NCBI RefSeq assembly: GCF_009363615.1
Contig: NZ_CP045385.1
Location: forward strand, 310,001 to 374,000
DNA: 64,000 bases
Source: Ruegeria sp. THAF33
Lineage (GTDB): Bacteria > Pseudomonadota > Alphaproteobacteria > Rhodobacterales > Rhodobacteraceae
Direction: 5' to 3'
Part shown: in pieces, positions 36,584 to 46,213 of the stretch
How positions within the stretch are numbered: the stretch's first letter is position 1
Layout: each line of letters opens with the position of its first letter
The notes under the pieces: generated by a model
The model's input: only the letters and a program-made list of their open reading frames with translations
What the model was told of the DNA's origin: nothing
Databases searched by the model: none
Translations under genes and position numbers: made by a program

Positions 36584-37708
36584 ATGGCTAAACATTCTTC
36601 ATTTTCGAGACGCTCTGTGTTGAAAGGCGCAGGTGCCGCGGCACTTGCGGCACCCCTTTACAGCAAGAGCGCTCTGGCTTCGTCGGGCGAAATCAACATT
36701 CTGATGTGGTCGGACTACCTGCCGCCCAGCTTCATCGAAGAGTTTGAGACGCTTACTGGAATCAAGGTGAACTATACCGGTATCGGCTCGAACGAAGAGA
36801 TCATCAACAAGATGAAGGCCACCAAGGGCCAGGGTTTTGATATCGTTTCACCGACCAACAACCGGTCGTTGCAGTGGGAACCGCTGGAGCTGCTCCAGCC
36901 TTTCGACATGAACAAGGTTCCGATCGATCTGGTGAATCCTGCCATGGCCAAGATTGGTACTGATGCGTGGAACTTTGGCGATTCAGGTGCGCACTGGCTG
37001 CCGCATATCTGGGGTACAGAAGGTATCGCTTACCGTACTGACCTGTGGCTACCGGATGGTGATGCGCCGTCCTATGGCGACGTGTGGTCGGAAGCGAACG
37101 CCGGGAAAACCATGGGCCGCGCGCATTCCATGATGCTAGGCGCCGGCCTTTATATGGAACGCGCTGGCGAGATGGAGCCGGGTTCGGTTTGGGCGGCATA
37201 TGGTGATGAAGACACCATGCGTAAGGTTTGGGGCCAGATCACCGATTGGTGCGTTGCACGCAAGGACCGCATCAAACTGATCTGGAACGACGCCGACACA
37301 CAGAAGAACGGTCTTCTGAACGAAGGCGTTATTGTTGGCCAAACCTGGGACGGCCCACCCCTTGCACTGAAATCCGCAGGCGAGCCAGTACACTATCAGG
37401 CGCCTGTCGAAGGTGCGATGGCTTGGGTGGATGGTATGTCCATGCCGACTGGTGCCGCGAATATCGATCAGGTTTACGCTTTCATCGACTTTGCCTATCA
37501 GGCCAAGCCGGCCGGTGTTGCGATTGACAGCCACGGCTACAACTCGCCGGTATTGGGAGCCGACCAGTATTCCGGCGACACCTACAAGAAGAACTTTGCC
37601 GAGGCCTATCCGGGCGACTCGCTGGCCAATCTCAATCCGTGGCCTGCAGAAGCGCCGTGGTATGCTGAAACCCGGACCGAGTTCGTCAACAAGTTCAAGA
37701 GCGCTTAA
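36584..37708 (+). CDS. ABC substrate-binding protein, spermidine/putrescine (PotD) family, Tat-exported
   Basis: ATG 36584 gives a Tat signal: SRRSVLKGAGAAALAAP, with twin Arg at residues 9-10 and a cleavage region near ALASSG. Upstream in-frame codons (from 36536) only add a polar, Asn-rich run. The 374-residue protein has the PotD-like start EINILMWSDYLPPSFIEEFE. It is the first gene of a four-gene polyamine-type operon. Possible ligands are putrescine, spermidine or a related polyamine; the family is broad. Confidence 0.85.
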   Translation: MAKHSSFSRRSVLKGAGAAALAAPLYSKSALASSGEINILMWSDYLPPSFIEEFETLTGIKVNYTGIGSNEEIINKMKATKGQGFDIVSPTNNRSLQWEPLELLQPFDMNKVPIDLVNPAMAKIGTDAWNFGDSGAHWLPHIWGTEGIAYRTDLWLPDGDAPSYGDVWSEANAGKTMGRAHSMMLGAGLYMERAGEMEPGSVWAAYGDEDTMRKVWGQITDWCVARKDRIKLIWNDADTQKNGLLNEGVIVGQTWDGPPLALKSAGEPVHYQAPVEGAMAWVDGMSMPTGAANIDQVYAFIDFAYQAKPAGVAIDSHGYNSPVLGADQYSGDTYKKNFAEAYPGDSLANLNPWPAEAPWYAETRTEFVNKFKSA

Positions 37709-37724
37709 GCGTTCCGAACCTTCG

Positions 37725-37745
37725 CCCTCCGCATCCTGCGGGGGG
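37725..37745 (+). other. hairpin after the PotD-like gene
   Basis: CCCTCCGCA (37725-37733) pairs with TGCGGGGGG (37737-37745), nine pairs including one T-G, with a three-base loop. It stands 17 bases after the binding-protein stop and has no T tract. Confidence 0.65.
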
Positions 37746-37824
37746 CACCCATCTGCGCGCCGTCCCGGCGTGGCGGACACTAATACTGTGTGGTGACAAC
37801 ACGCACCTCAGGGAGAAACCAAAA

Positions 37825-38937
37825 ATGAGTGCAGGGGTCGGAGTCGATCTGGAAAACCTGTGGATCCGTTTCGGCGACTTCGTCGCCGTGCGCGATGCAA
37901 ACGTCAACATCAACGGGGGCGATTTCTTTTCGTTCCTCGGGCCATCGGGCTGCGGAAAAACAACCATTCTGAGGGCAGTGTCCGGCTTTCTTGAACCAAG
38001 CGAAGGCAACGTCCTGATTGGTGGCAACAATATGCGCGGTATCGGGCCCAACAAGCGCCCGACGGCGCTGATCTTTCAGAACCTCGCATTGTTCCCGCTG
38101 ATGAAGGTCTGGGAAAACATCACGTTTTCCATGGAAATCAAAGGGGCCAGTGCCGCCGAACGCCGCAGGCGCGCCGATGAGCTTCTGGACATGATTGCGT
38201 TACCGGGGCAAGGGGACAAGCTGCCAAGCGAATTGTCAGGCGGTCAACGTCAGCGTGTTGCTATTGCCCGGGCACTCTGCGCTGAGCCAGACGTGTTGTT
38301 GCTGGACGAGCCCCTTTCGGCACTTGACCTGAAGCTGCGCCAGCACATGCGGACCGAGTTGCGTGAAATTCAGCAGCGCGTGGGCATTACCTTCATCTAC
38401 ATCACACACGACCAGGGCGAAGCGCTGACCATGTCGGACAATATCGCCGTCATGCGTGCCGGTGTGATTGATCAAATCGCCGACGGGAAGACGATTTACA
38501 ACGATCCCAACACGGCTTTCGCGGCTTCATTCGTCGGCGAAAACAATGTGTTCCGCGGTAAAATCAAGCAAGTGATGGGCAAGGAAGCTTTGATCGCGAC
38601 CAACCGTTCGGGTGATCTGGTGGCAAGGATTTCGACGGCCAATCAGGGCAAAATGAAAGAAGGTGATGACGCGATGATGTTCATCCGTCCCGAGGCCTTT
38701 GCGATTGCCCCAGATGGCGCAACGGGCGATCACTTCGTCACCGCCCGGGTCAATCATGAAGAGTTCGAGGGCAACGTCTTTAACATCTTCACAGAAGGTG
38801 AAGGCGGAAAAGAAATCAAGGTCTCGATCCCCAACCATGGGCAATCTTTCGAGGACCACACCGGACAGAACATCACGCTGGAATACGAGACGCATAACGC
38901 GGTCATCGTTCCTGCCGGTGAACTGGCAGCGGAATAG
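37825..38937 (+). CDS. ABC ATP-binding protein, PotA type
   Basis: The 370-residue ATPase has Walker A GPSGCGKTT (near 39), signature LSGGQRQRVAIARAL, Walker B LLLDEPLSALDLKLR and a C-terminal TOBE region with FIRPEAFAIAP. PotA proteins drive polyamine uptake. GGGAGAAA precedes the ATG. The 116-bp gap to the binding-protein gene carries the hairpin, and the permease genes follow closely. Confidence 0.88.
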   Translation: MSAGVGVDLENLWIRFGDFVAVRDANVNINGGDFFSFLGPSGCGKTTILRAVSGFLEPSEGNVLIGGNNMRGIGPNKRPTALIFQNLALFPLMKVWENITFSMEIKGASAAERRRRADELLDMIALPGQGDKLPSELSGGQRQRVAIARALCAEPDVLLLDEPLSALDLKLRQHMRTELREIQQRVGITFIYITHDQGEALTMSDNIAVMRAGVIDQIADGKTIYNDPNTAFAASFVGENNVFRGKIKQVMGKEALIATNRSGDLVARISTANQGKMKEGDDAMMFIRPEAFAIAPDGATGDHFVTARVNHEEFEGNVFNIFTEGEGGKEIKVSIPNHGQSFEDHTGQNITLEYETHNAVIVPAGELAAE

Positions 38938-38949
38938 GGGGACGATCTC

Positions 38950-39870
38950 ATGCCCCGATTTCTGAAAGAATTCTTCAATCGCAACGGCACCGGTATGGGC
39001 TTGGCGATCCTGGGTCTGGTTCTGTTCTGGACCATCGGCCTTATCATCCTGCCGCAGCTGTCGATGCTGGATTTCTCGTTCCGTCCAAACCTCCCGCCTC
39101 CAGAGATTGGCGGGCCGAAGGACGTCTATACGCTGGAGAACTACAAGTACCTGGTATACGGCCCTGAAGGCGGCAGTCAGGATTACAACACGGTTGACCT
39201 GCGGGTGTTCTTCCGCACCCTCGTGGCGGCCGTTTGCGTCACGATTTTCAACCTGATCATCTGCTATCCGATCGCCTACTATCTGGGGCAGTCCGAAGGC
39301 AGCCATATCCGCATCTTCGCGATCATGCTGATCATCCCTTACTGGATCAACGAAATCCTGCGCGCCTTTGCGTTGCGCATTATCTTCGGTGAAACCGGTG
39401 TTCTGAACACGTTGTTCGTGGGGCTGGGGGTCTGGGATACGCCGTTCGACTTCATCCGGAACGATATCGCGCTCTATGCCGGGCTGGGCTATGCCTATAT
39501 TCTGCTGATGATCTTCCCAATGTATAACGTCATAGAAAGCCTGGACAAAAATCAGATCGAAGCCGCGCGCGACCTTGGTGCGCCGTGGTGGCGGATACAT
39601 TGGCGTGTGGTCATTCCTTATGCCAAGCCAGGGATCAGTTCGGGCTGTACGATGGTGTTCATGCTGTCTGCAGGCGCGCTGGCGGCACCGCAGATCTTGG
39701 GCGGGCCGTCGTCGCTGTGGTTCACACAGCTGATCTATCAGCAGTTCAACGATAACAACGACTGGCCGCAAGGGGCTGCTTACGCGATCGTCCTGCTGGT
39801 GACCTGTATCCTGTTCGTGCTGGCCATGATGCGCCTGTTCAAAGTGAACATGGGGGATATCGGGAAATGA
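38950..39870 (+). CDS. ABC permease, PotB type
   Basis: The 306-residue membrane protein has an N-terminal segment (LGLVLFWTIGLIILPQLSML), a periplasmic loop with PPEIGGPKDVYTLENYKYL, and a core with the EAA loop DKNQIEAARDLGAPWWRIHWRVVIP near residue 200. It pairs with the next gene. Its stop overlaps that start by four bases. Confidence 0.87.
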   Translation: MPRFLKEFFNRNGTGMGLAILGLVLFWTIGLIILPQLSMLDFSFRPNLPPPEIGGPKDVYTLENYKYLVYGPEGGSQDYNTVDLRVFFRTLVAAVCVTIFNLIICYPIAYYLGQSEGSHIRIFAIMLIIPYWINEILRAFALRIIFGETGVLNTLFVGLGVWDTPFDFIRNDIALYAGLGYAYILLMIFPMYNVIESLDKNQIEAARDLGAPWWRIHWRVVIPYAKPGISSGCTMVFMLSAGALAAPQILGGPSSLWFTQLIYQQFNDNNDWPQGAAYAIVLLVTCILFVLAMMRLFKVNMGDIGK

Positions 39871-41138
39871 ACAATTCCTTCCTCCGCATAAGCATCTGGG
39901 TCTATCTGGCGATTTTCTTCCTGTATCTGCTGGGACCGCTTGTGATCATGTCGATCACCGCGTTCAACTCGTCCGGCTTCCCACGGATGAGCCCGTGGGA
40001 ATGTCTGACCTTCCAGTGGTTTGGCGAGCTGTTTCAGGATCAGCGCATCCTGAACGGCATCAAGAACTCGCTGATCATCGGGATCGGCACGGTCATCCTG
40101 TCAGTGGCCATGGGTCTGGCGGGTGCACTGATGCTGACCCAGATCTGGCCAAAACTGCGGGCGACTTACTATACGATCATTATCGCTCCGATCCTGATCC
40201 CGGGTGTTGTTCTGGGTATCTCGACGCTGGTGTTCTGGGATCGTATCAACCGGATGCTGGGACTGGGGGCGGACAGCTTCCTGTCAAATGGCATTTTTCT
40301 GACGGTGATCGGCCAATCAACCTTTATCGCCAGCTACTGCATGCTGGTGTTGGTGGCACGCTTGCAGCGCTACGACGTTGCCTTGACCGAGGCTGCGCTG
40401 GACCTTGGTGCCAGCCACGCACAGGCCTTCCGCAAGATCCTGTTGCCGTTCATGCGCCCGGCGATTGCATCGGCAGCGGTGTTGGCGTTCCTCGCATCGT
40501 TCGAAAACTACAACACCACCACCTTTACCTTCGGTGAATACCCGACGTTGACGATCGAACTGGCCCAAAAGGTCCGTTATGGCATCACACCCGCGATCTC
40601 GGCGCTGGCCTTCATCATCGTGGCGCTGACAGTGTTCTTCGCTCTGCTGAACGAAGCCAAGCTGAAACGTCAGGAACTGGTGGCAGCGGCGCGCAAGAAC
40701 GCGACGGTTGAAGAGCTGGCCGGCAAGATCAAACTGCCCAGCTTCTTTTCCGGCAACATGGCAGCGGTTCTGCTGGTTGTATTTGCCGTCGCAACGATCA
40801 CAGTTGTCGGCACTGCGGCCACCTACAATCCGGCGCAGTGTATCGCCGATGTCCGCGAGCAGAAGAAGCTGGAAGCGGAACAGCGTATTCAAGAGTTGCG
40901 CAAACAGCGTGAAGAACGCCTCAAGCAACGCGAAGCTGAAGAAGCGGAACAGGGCGGTGTTCAAACCACCCCGAAACCGTCGAACAACAGCGGCTTTGGC
41001 AATGTTTTTGCACCGAACTCTTTAGGGGGCGACGAAAAAGAAGGCGCAGATGGTGGGTCTGACTCCGAAAGCGCTCCGTCCAACAACAGTGGTTTCGGCG
41101 GGGTGTTTGACCCCAATAGCCTGCAAAGCGACGAATAG
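39867..41138 (+). CDS. ABC permease, PotC type, with an unusual charged and repeated C-terminal tail
   Basis: The first 270 or so residues of this 423-residue protein are a normal PotC permease, with EAALDLGASHAQAFRKILLPF as the ATPase-contact loop. A sixth or seventh hydrophobic segment (GNMAAVLLVVFAVATITVVG, near 295-315) follows. After it comes a soluble tail of about 100 residues: a Glu/Lys/Arg/Gln-rich helix (about 325-360), then two near-identical 16-residue units, SNNSGFG-VF-PNSL. Usual PotC proteins are about 260-280 residues long, so the extra helix and tail are added parts. Confidence 0.85.
   Translation: MNNSFLRISIWVYLAIFFLYLLGPLVIMSITAFNSSGFPRMSPWECLTFQWFGELFQDQRILNGIKNSLIIGIGTVILSVAMGLAGALMLTQIWPKLRATYYTIIIAPILIPGVVLGISTLVFWDRINRMLGLGADSFLSNGIFLTVIGQSTFIASYCMLVLVARLQRYDVALTEAALDLGASHAQAFRKILLPFMRPAIASAAVLAFLASFENYNTTTFTFGEYPTLTIELAQKVRYGITPAISALAFIIVALTVFFALLNEAKLKRQELVAAARKNATVEELAGKIKLPSFFSGNMAAVLLVVFAVATITVVGTAATYNPAQCIADVREQKKLEAEQRIQELRKQREERLKQREAEEAEQGGVQTTPKPSNNSGFGNVFAPNSLGGDEKEGADGGSDSESAPSNNSGFGGVFDPNSLQSDE
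40977..41123 (+). repeat. two 48-base coding repeats in the PotC-like tail
   Basis: Bases 40977-41024 and 41076-41123 encode PSNNSGFGNVFAPNSL and PSNNSGFGGVFDPNSL. Fourteen of sixteen residues are the same while many third codon positions differ, so the duplication is not recent and the amino-acid sequence has been kept. Confidence 0.8.
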
Positions 41139-41178
41139 CAGCGCAGCTTCCTAATCTCGGCACCCGCCCGGATTGACC

Positions 41179-43095
41179 TCAGGTCGGTTCGGGCGGATTG
41201 CGTTTCAGGATTTTGACGTCACAACCTTCAACGGTGAGCCCGTTCCAATCCACCGGCCCGGCGTTGTAGTTGATCAGGAAGTCATGATTGGCCGTCTCGC
41301 GCAGTCGCAGGCCTTGCGGCATCCTGCGCAATGTCAATTCGGCTTCTTCCGCCGCCATGGCTATCACGCGGTCCCAAAGGTCTGCATCGGGGAAGCCGGC
41401 CAAGTACCAGATTCCGTCCCCTGCCTTGAGAGCAGGTGTTCCGTCTTCGAAACTCAGCAGGTCTTTGGCCGTTCCAGACAATCGGTCGATCCAATGCCGC
41501 GCCGTGCCGCCACCCTTGACCGTGCGTTCAACCGTGGGCGGCAGAGTTTCGACCAGATCGACATCGCAACCGATCCTGCTCAGACCGGGTCTGCCCTTTT
41601 CAGGAATTTGAAAATCGCAGGTGATCGCGCCGCTACGCGGTCCCAGAATGGCAAGATCGCATCTCTCTGCCAGGCGTTGTTCCAAATCAGGATCCATTGT
41701 GGCCAAACCGGGGGCAAAGATCACCGAGTAATCACCGGGAATGTCCTTCGCCGAAACAAAGTCTACCGACAGACCGGCCCGTCGCAGCGCGCGATATGCG
41801 GAAAAAACCAATCGGAAATAGTCAAATCCCGCGCCTTGTGGTTGTGTGGACCACGCCCAGTCCGAGGCGTAATCAAACAGAATGGCCACTTTGGCCTGTA
41901 TCTGTTGCACCGCACCCAACGAGTTCAGGTCATCTGCGGTCTGGCGGGCTTCTGCCAGTGCAGCAGCAGGGTGATTGTTCGACGTCAGCAAGCCGGCATG
42001 CATTTGCTCTTGCGCAAACGGGGCTTGCCGCCATCGGAAATAACTCACCACCTCGGCGCCATGAGCAACGGCCTCCAATGACCAAAGCCGCACCATTCCG
42101 GGCAGCGGCGCCGGATTATACGGTGCCCAATTCACCGGGCCGGGTTGTTGTTCCATCACCCACCAACGGCCGCGCCCGACCGCCCGGTAGAGATCATGAT
42201 GAAACGCCTGCATGTCCGGATCGCCCTGTTGCAAAAAGGCGGTCTTGTGCGCGTCGTCGGCGTCCAGGCGGTCCGACAGAAAACCGATCGGATAACTGTC
42301 CCAGGTAGCGATATCCAGATCCGCGCCAACTTTGAAATGGTCGAAGTCCAGAATACGGCCCATGTAATTGTGCAAGAGCGGCGCATCGGTCAACGGCCGC
42401 AGCGCATCCACCTGTGCTTTGTTGAAACCCGCGACCTGATCCGAACTGAAGCGCCGGAATGCCAGTACATGAGCCGGGTTAGGCTCGGTCACGGTTTGAT
42501 TGGGCAGGTCGACTTCGCTGAAGTTGCGATATTCCATCGACCAGAACACATTGCCCCACGCTTGGTTCAGCGTTTCAATTGTTCCATACCGTTCGGCCAG
42601 CCAATGGCGAAACGCCTGTTGGGCAGCAGCGCTGTAGCTGAGAGTGGTGTCGTGACACCCGTATTCATTGTCAATCTGCCACGCGACCACATGCGGGTTC
42701 TTACCGTACCGTTCACCCAATATCCGCACGATGCGGGTAGATTCGTCGATATAGCTTTGATGGCTAAAACAGTAATGCCGCCGTGATCCGAACTTGCGCA
42801 GGTTGCCGTTTTCATCGGCGGCCAGCATGTCCGGGTGTTTGTCCAACATCCAGCGCGGCGGCGTTGCGGTTGGCGTGCCCAGCACGACCTTCAATCCGGC
42901 TCCACCGAGTGTCTCAATCGCGCGATCCAGCCATTCGAATTTAAAAACGCCGGATTGCGGCTCGATGCGGCTCCACGCGAACTCGCCAATACGCACCCAT
43001 GTCAGGCCTGTTTCGACCATTTGCGCGGCATCGTCGGCCCACATCGTCTCTGGCCAATGTTCAGGATAATAACAAACGCCCAGTTCCGGCTTCAT
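41179..43095 (-). CDS. beta-galactosidase, GH42 (second copy)
   Basis: The 638-residue protein has GVCYYPEHWPETMW at the start, acid/base Glu144 in QIDNEYG and nucleophile Glu315 in VMEQQPG. It is the last gene of the galactoside operon and overlaps the SMP-30 gene by four bases. With the alpha-galactosidase of the same operon it would let the cell open both alpha- and beta-linked galactosides. A GC-rich inverted repeat (about 41162-41194) straddles its 3' end and might help termination. Confidence 0.9.
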   Translation of the reverse strand: MKPELGVCYYPEHWPETMWADDAAQMVETGLTWVRIGEFAWSRIEPQSGVFKFEWLDRAIETLGGAGLKVVLGTPTATPPRWMLDKHPDMLAADENGNLRKFGSRRHYCFSHQSYIDESTRIVRILGERYGKNPHVVAWQIDNEYGCHDTTLSYSAAAQQAFRHWLAERYGTIETLNQAWGNVFWSMEYRNFSEVDLPNQTVTEPNPAHVLAFRRFSSDQVAGFNKAQVDALRPLTDAPLLHNYMGRILDFDHFKVGADLDIATWDSYPIGFLSDRLDADDAHKTAFLQQGDPDMQAFHHDLYRAVGRGRWWVMEQQPGPVNWAPYNPAPLPGMVRLWSLEAVAHGAEVVSYFRWRQAPFAQEQMHAGLLTSNNHPAAALAEARQTADDLNSLGAVQQIQAKVAILFDYASDWAWSTQPQGAGFDYFRLVFSAYRALRRAGLSVDFVSAKDIPGDYSVIFAPGLATMDPDLEQRLAERCDLAILGPRSGAITCDFQIPEKGRPGLSRIGCDVDLVETLPPTVERTVKGGGTARHWIDRLSGTAKDLLSFEDGTPALKAGDGIWYLAGFPDADLWDRVIAMAAEEAELTLRRMPQGLRLRETANHDFLINYNAGPVDWNGLTVEGCDVKILKRNPPEPT

Positions 43096-43952
43096 AAGAT
43101 GACCTTGTGTTCTGCCTGACCCTGACCTGCGTTTCGCGCGGCAAAGGTCATGCCGTTGGTCGGTTGGCTGTCTATTGCTTCTGCGCTCAATCCCTGACGG
43201 GCCGTTGTGCAGAAAAGCGTATTCAGTTCATTGCCCCCGAAAGCGGGACATGACGTATGGGATGCGTCAAATGCAACGGCCTTCAGAAACATGCCGTCGG
43301 CCGTGTATGCCGCAATCCGGCTGGCACCCCATTGTGCAATCCAGATATTCCCCTGGGCATCAATGACCGCACCATCCGGGTTCAGACCTTCTTTGCGCAA
43401 ATCCAGAAAAACTGCGCTGTCGCCTTCCGGCCACCCGGTTTCGGCGTTCAGACGCCAGTGCCTGACTTGTTTCGTTGCGGTGTCGCAGAAATAGGCCACC
43501 GAACGATCGGGGGCAAAACAGATCGCGTTTGAGATTGTTACATCTGGAACCAATCGCCTCAACTCGCCTCTCCAGAAGCGATAGATTGATCCGGCGCCGG
43601 GTTCCGCTTGCTTGCCCATTGTGCCGATCCAAAACCCACCCCAAGGATCAGCGCGGCCATCGTTTGAACGGGTGACGGGGTTGTCGGCTTCCAGAGGCGT
43701 GATCAAGTTCCGCTTTCCGGATTGCAAATCAAAACGCCACAGCCCCGTTTCCGACGCCATAAGAAGCGTATCGCGATCCACCCAGCCCGCGGCCGAGACA
43801 TGTTCATCGAAGCTCCAGCTTTTTGGCGCGTCCCGCTCGCGGGTCATCAGACGTTTGCCTATGATATCGAACCAGAAAAGCTGACGCCTTTCAGGATGCC
43901 ACAACGGGCCTTCGCCCAACTCGCAGGGGCGGTCGTCAAAGATGGTGCTCAT
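43092..43952 (-). CDS. SMP-30/gluconolactonase-family lactonase, probably galactonolactonase
   Basis: The 286-residue six-bladed propeller protein has the metal ligands of the SMP-30 family: Glu14 in LGEGPLWH, Asn in SNDGRADPWGGFWIGTMG and Asp in LNPDGAVIDAQGNIW. Such enzymes open sugar lactones. Between a galactose-dehydrogenase-like SDR and sugar-acid genes, D-galactono-lactone is the likely substrate. Confidence 0.85.
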   Translation of the reverse strand: MSTIFDDRPCELGEGPLWHPERRQLFWFDIIGKRLMTRERDAPKSWSFDEHVSAAGWVDRDTLLMASETGLWRFDLQSGKRNLITPLEADNPVTRSNDGRADPWGGFWIGTMGKQAEPGAGSIYRFWRGELRRLVPDVTISNAICFAPDRSVAYFCDTATKQVRHWRLNAETGWPEGDSAVFLDLRKEGLNPDGAVIDAQGNIWIAQWGASRIAAYTADGMFLKAVAFDASHTSCPAFGGNELNTLFCTTARQGLSAEAIDSQPTNGMTFAARNAGQGQAEHKVIL

Positions 43953-44554
43953 CCGGCGGCCTCGTCATAGGCCGTAACGATATGCCGGGCGCGCTCGGCG
44001 ATTTCGGCGACATCCATCCCGGGTTTGTAAAGTGCAGAGCCTATCCCAAAGCCATCTGCGCCCGCTTTGATCCACTGCCCGAAATTGTCGGGTCCGGCAC
44101 CGCCAACAGCAAAAACAAGCGAGCCTATGGGCAAAACCGGTCGTAAGGCGGCCAAACCCGCCGGACCAGCCATCACCCCGGGGAACAGCTTCAAACCGGT
44201 GGCACCGGCCTTGAGGGCCGCAAAAGCTTCGGTCGGGGTGTAAACCCCCGGCCAGCTTTGCAGGCCCAACGCGACGGAACGCTTGATGACCTCGGCGTCA
44301 TAGTTGGGCGATACGATCAACTTGCCTCCGGCGGCCGACACAGCGTCCACCTGATCGACTGTCAAAACAGTGCCCGCGCCGATCAGGGCCTGGTTTCCAA
44401 ACGCATCAACCAAAGTGCTGATACTGTCGAGCGGATCCGGAGAATTGAGCGGCACTTCGATCCGGTCGATGCCGGCATCGATAATGGCGCGGCCAACGGC
44501 TTTGGCTTCGTGTGGTTGCAAGCCACGCAATATGGCGATGATGGGACGGCTCAT
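43949..44554 (-). CDS. dgoA: 2-dehydro-3-deoxy-6-phosphogalactonate aldolase
   Basis: The 201-residue KDPG/KDPGal-type aldolase has Glu33 in RIEVPLNSP and Schiff-base Lys122 in GLKLFPG. It splits KDPGal to pyruvate and glyceraldehyde-3-phosphate. ATG 44554 begins at the family start MSRPIIAILRG; the longer open frame shadows dgoK. It overlaps dgoK by four bases, the usual partner. Confidence 0.92.
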   Translation of the reverse strand: MSRPIIAILRGLQPHEAKAVGRAIIDAGIDRIEVPLNSPDPLDSISTLVDAFGNQALIGAGTVLTVDQVDAVSAAGGKLIVSPNYDAEVIKRSVALGLQSWPGVYTPTEAFAALKAGATGLKLFPGVMAGPAGLAALRPVLPIGSLVFAVGGAGPDNFGQWIKAGADGFGIGSALYKPGMDVAEIAERARHIVTAYDEAAG

Positions 44555-45444
44555 GCGGTTTGCCTTGTCATGTTTCGGGCCAGCGCAAGTCCGGCCAGAG
44601 TTGCCTCGGTGGCGTTTGCGGTTTCCACGAACGCGCCTTGCCGTTGCAGGGCTGCTGCATATGTCTGCGACACGCCTTCCGCCCCGATAATGGCCAGTTG
44701 CTGCCCCAGCCAATAGGGCCGCGTCGCGGCCAGTTCGGCACCGATCAACATTCCGGAAAGGCGCGCACGCGCGGTGGCTTTGGCCTGACCTTGCAGCAAG
44801 TCCGCCGCTCGCAAGTTAAAGAGACGCGCAGCCAATTGTTCGGGCTTTGACAACGTATCCGCAACCGCCTCGGCGAAGGCGTCTTCGTCCCAGCCCGGGC
44901 CTACAGAGTGCCGCAGCACGGACTGACCACATAGCAGGTCGAACAACTCACCCGTCATGAAGGTACGAAAGCTTACAACCTCGCCAGCGCTTACCTGAAC
45001 CCATTTCGTGTGGGTTCCGGGCAGGCAGATGACGCCATCCCAATTCTGGCGCGTGCCCAGAAATCCGGCAATCTGGGTTTCCTCACCCCGCATCACATCC
45101 GGTGGGGTTGTCTGTTTCAGACCAGGTATGACAAAGGCCCGAATGCGCGGGTCTGATCCGGGTACGCGGATCGGGACATCCGGCAAGGGTTCCGACGGCA
45201 CGGTCGAATAAGGGGCTTCCACCCAGCCCTGTCGTGCGCCGACCATTCCGCAAGCGACCACATCTACCGGCGCGCCGGGCAACCAGTTTTCGATCAAATC
45301 CAGCAGGGCGGCTTGAAACCCGTCAGGCCCGACATGCGCCATGCCCTTGTCGGATTGCGCATGGTCCAGCGCAGTCGAACCCTGCATGGCCCAGGCCCGT
45401 AAATGAGATGTTCCCCAGTCGACCGCGATCCATTCAGTATTCAT
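44551..45444 (-). CDS. dgoK: 2-dehydro-3-deoxygalactonokinase
   Basis: The 297-residue kinase has the DgoK pattern: VDWGTSHLRAW near the start, GEETQIAGFL, LPGTHTKWV and EALFA-like helices toward the end. It phosphorylates 2-keto-3-deoxygalactonate for the aldolase encoded next. ATG 45444 fits the family N-terminus; a start 11 codons upstream would run into the SDR gene. Confidence 0.92.
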   Translation of the reverse strand: MNTEWIAVDWGTSHLRAWAMQGSTALDHAQSDKGMAHVGPDGFQAALLDLIENWLPGAPVDVVACGMVGARQGWVEAPYSTVPSEPLPDVPIRVPGSDPRIRAFVIPGLKQTTPPDVMRGEETQIAGFLGTRQNWDGVICLPGTHTKWVQVSAGEVVSFRTFMTGELFDLLCGQSVLRHSVGPGWDEDAFAEAVADTLSKPEQLAARLFNLRAADLLQGQAKATARARLSGMLIGAELAATRPYWLGQQLAIIGAEGVSQTYAAALQRQGAFVETANATEATLAGLALARNMTRQTA

Positions 45445-45448
45445 AACA

Positions 45449-46213
45449 TCACCCCGAAACCACAACGCCGCCATCAACAGCTATACATTGCCCGGTCATC
45501 GCATGACTGGCCCTGGACGCCAGAAAAAGTGTTGGTGCTATCATATCCTCGGGCTTCAGGTGCTCTTTCAGACATTGCCGGTCCAAATGGGCCGCCAGAT
45601 CCTCGGGCGTGGCCCATTTATCCAACTGTTTTTGCGTCAGAACCCAGCCGGGGGCCAGAGCGTTTACCCGGATTTTCCTAGGCCCCAGTTCTCGTGCCAA
45701 TGACCGTGTCATCCCCGTGATCCCGGCATTCGAGGTCGTATAGATCGGATAGCCAGCATTGCCCATCATGTAACTGATCGAGCTGAAATTGATGATCGAC
45801 CCGCCATCTTTCATTTGCCGGGCGGCTTCCTGACACGCGAAATAATAGGCTTTCAGGTTCACCTCGATCATCCAGTCCCAGAATTCCGTCGTGGATTCCT
45901 CAAGCGTATGACGTTGGTCGTTGGCCGCATTGTTTACCAAAACGTTCAAAGGGCCATGAGCCTCGGCAGCTTTGACCATCGTCGCGTGCAGCAGTTCGGT
46001 ATCCGTCATGTCGCCTTGCAGGAACAGCGGCGCGCGGCCGTGCTTGTCGCGCATCTCTTCGACAAACCCGCTGGCATCCGACCGACCAATGAAGGCCACA
46101 TTGGCCCCCTGTGCCATGAATCCATCTGTCAGCGCCGCACCAACACCCGAGCCACCGCCGGTGATATAGACGGAGGCCCCGTTGAGATCGTGGAATGTAG
46201 CTGGTTGGGTCAT
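45449..46213 (-). CDS. SDR-family sugar dehydrogenase, probably galactose 1-dehydrogenase
   Basis: The 254-residue classical SDR has GGGSGVG (residues 19-25), NNAAND near 94 and active-site Ser145 and Tyr158. The lysine normally four residues after the Tyr is Asn162 (YTTSN); the codon reads AAT without ambiguity. It would oxidise D-galactose (or a similar aldose) to the lactone with NAD(P). It shares one base with the dehydratase gene (TGATG). Confidence 0.82.
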   Translation of the reverse strand: MTQPATFHDLNGASVYITGGGSGVGAALTDGFMAQGANVAFIGRSDASGFVEEMRDKHGRAPLFLQGDMTDTELLHATMVKAAEAHGPLNVLVNNAANDQRHTLEESTTEFWDWMIEVNLKAYYFACQEAARQMKDGGSIINFSSISYMMGNAGYPIYTTSNAGITGMTRSLARELGPRKIRVNALAPGWVLTQKQLDKWATPEDLAAHLDRQCLKEHLKPEDMIAPTLFLASRASHAMTGQCIAVDGGVVVSG

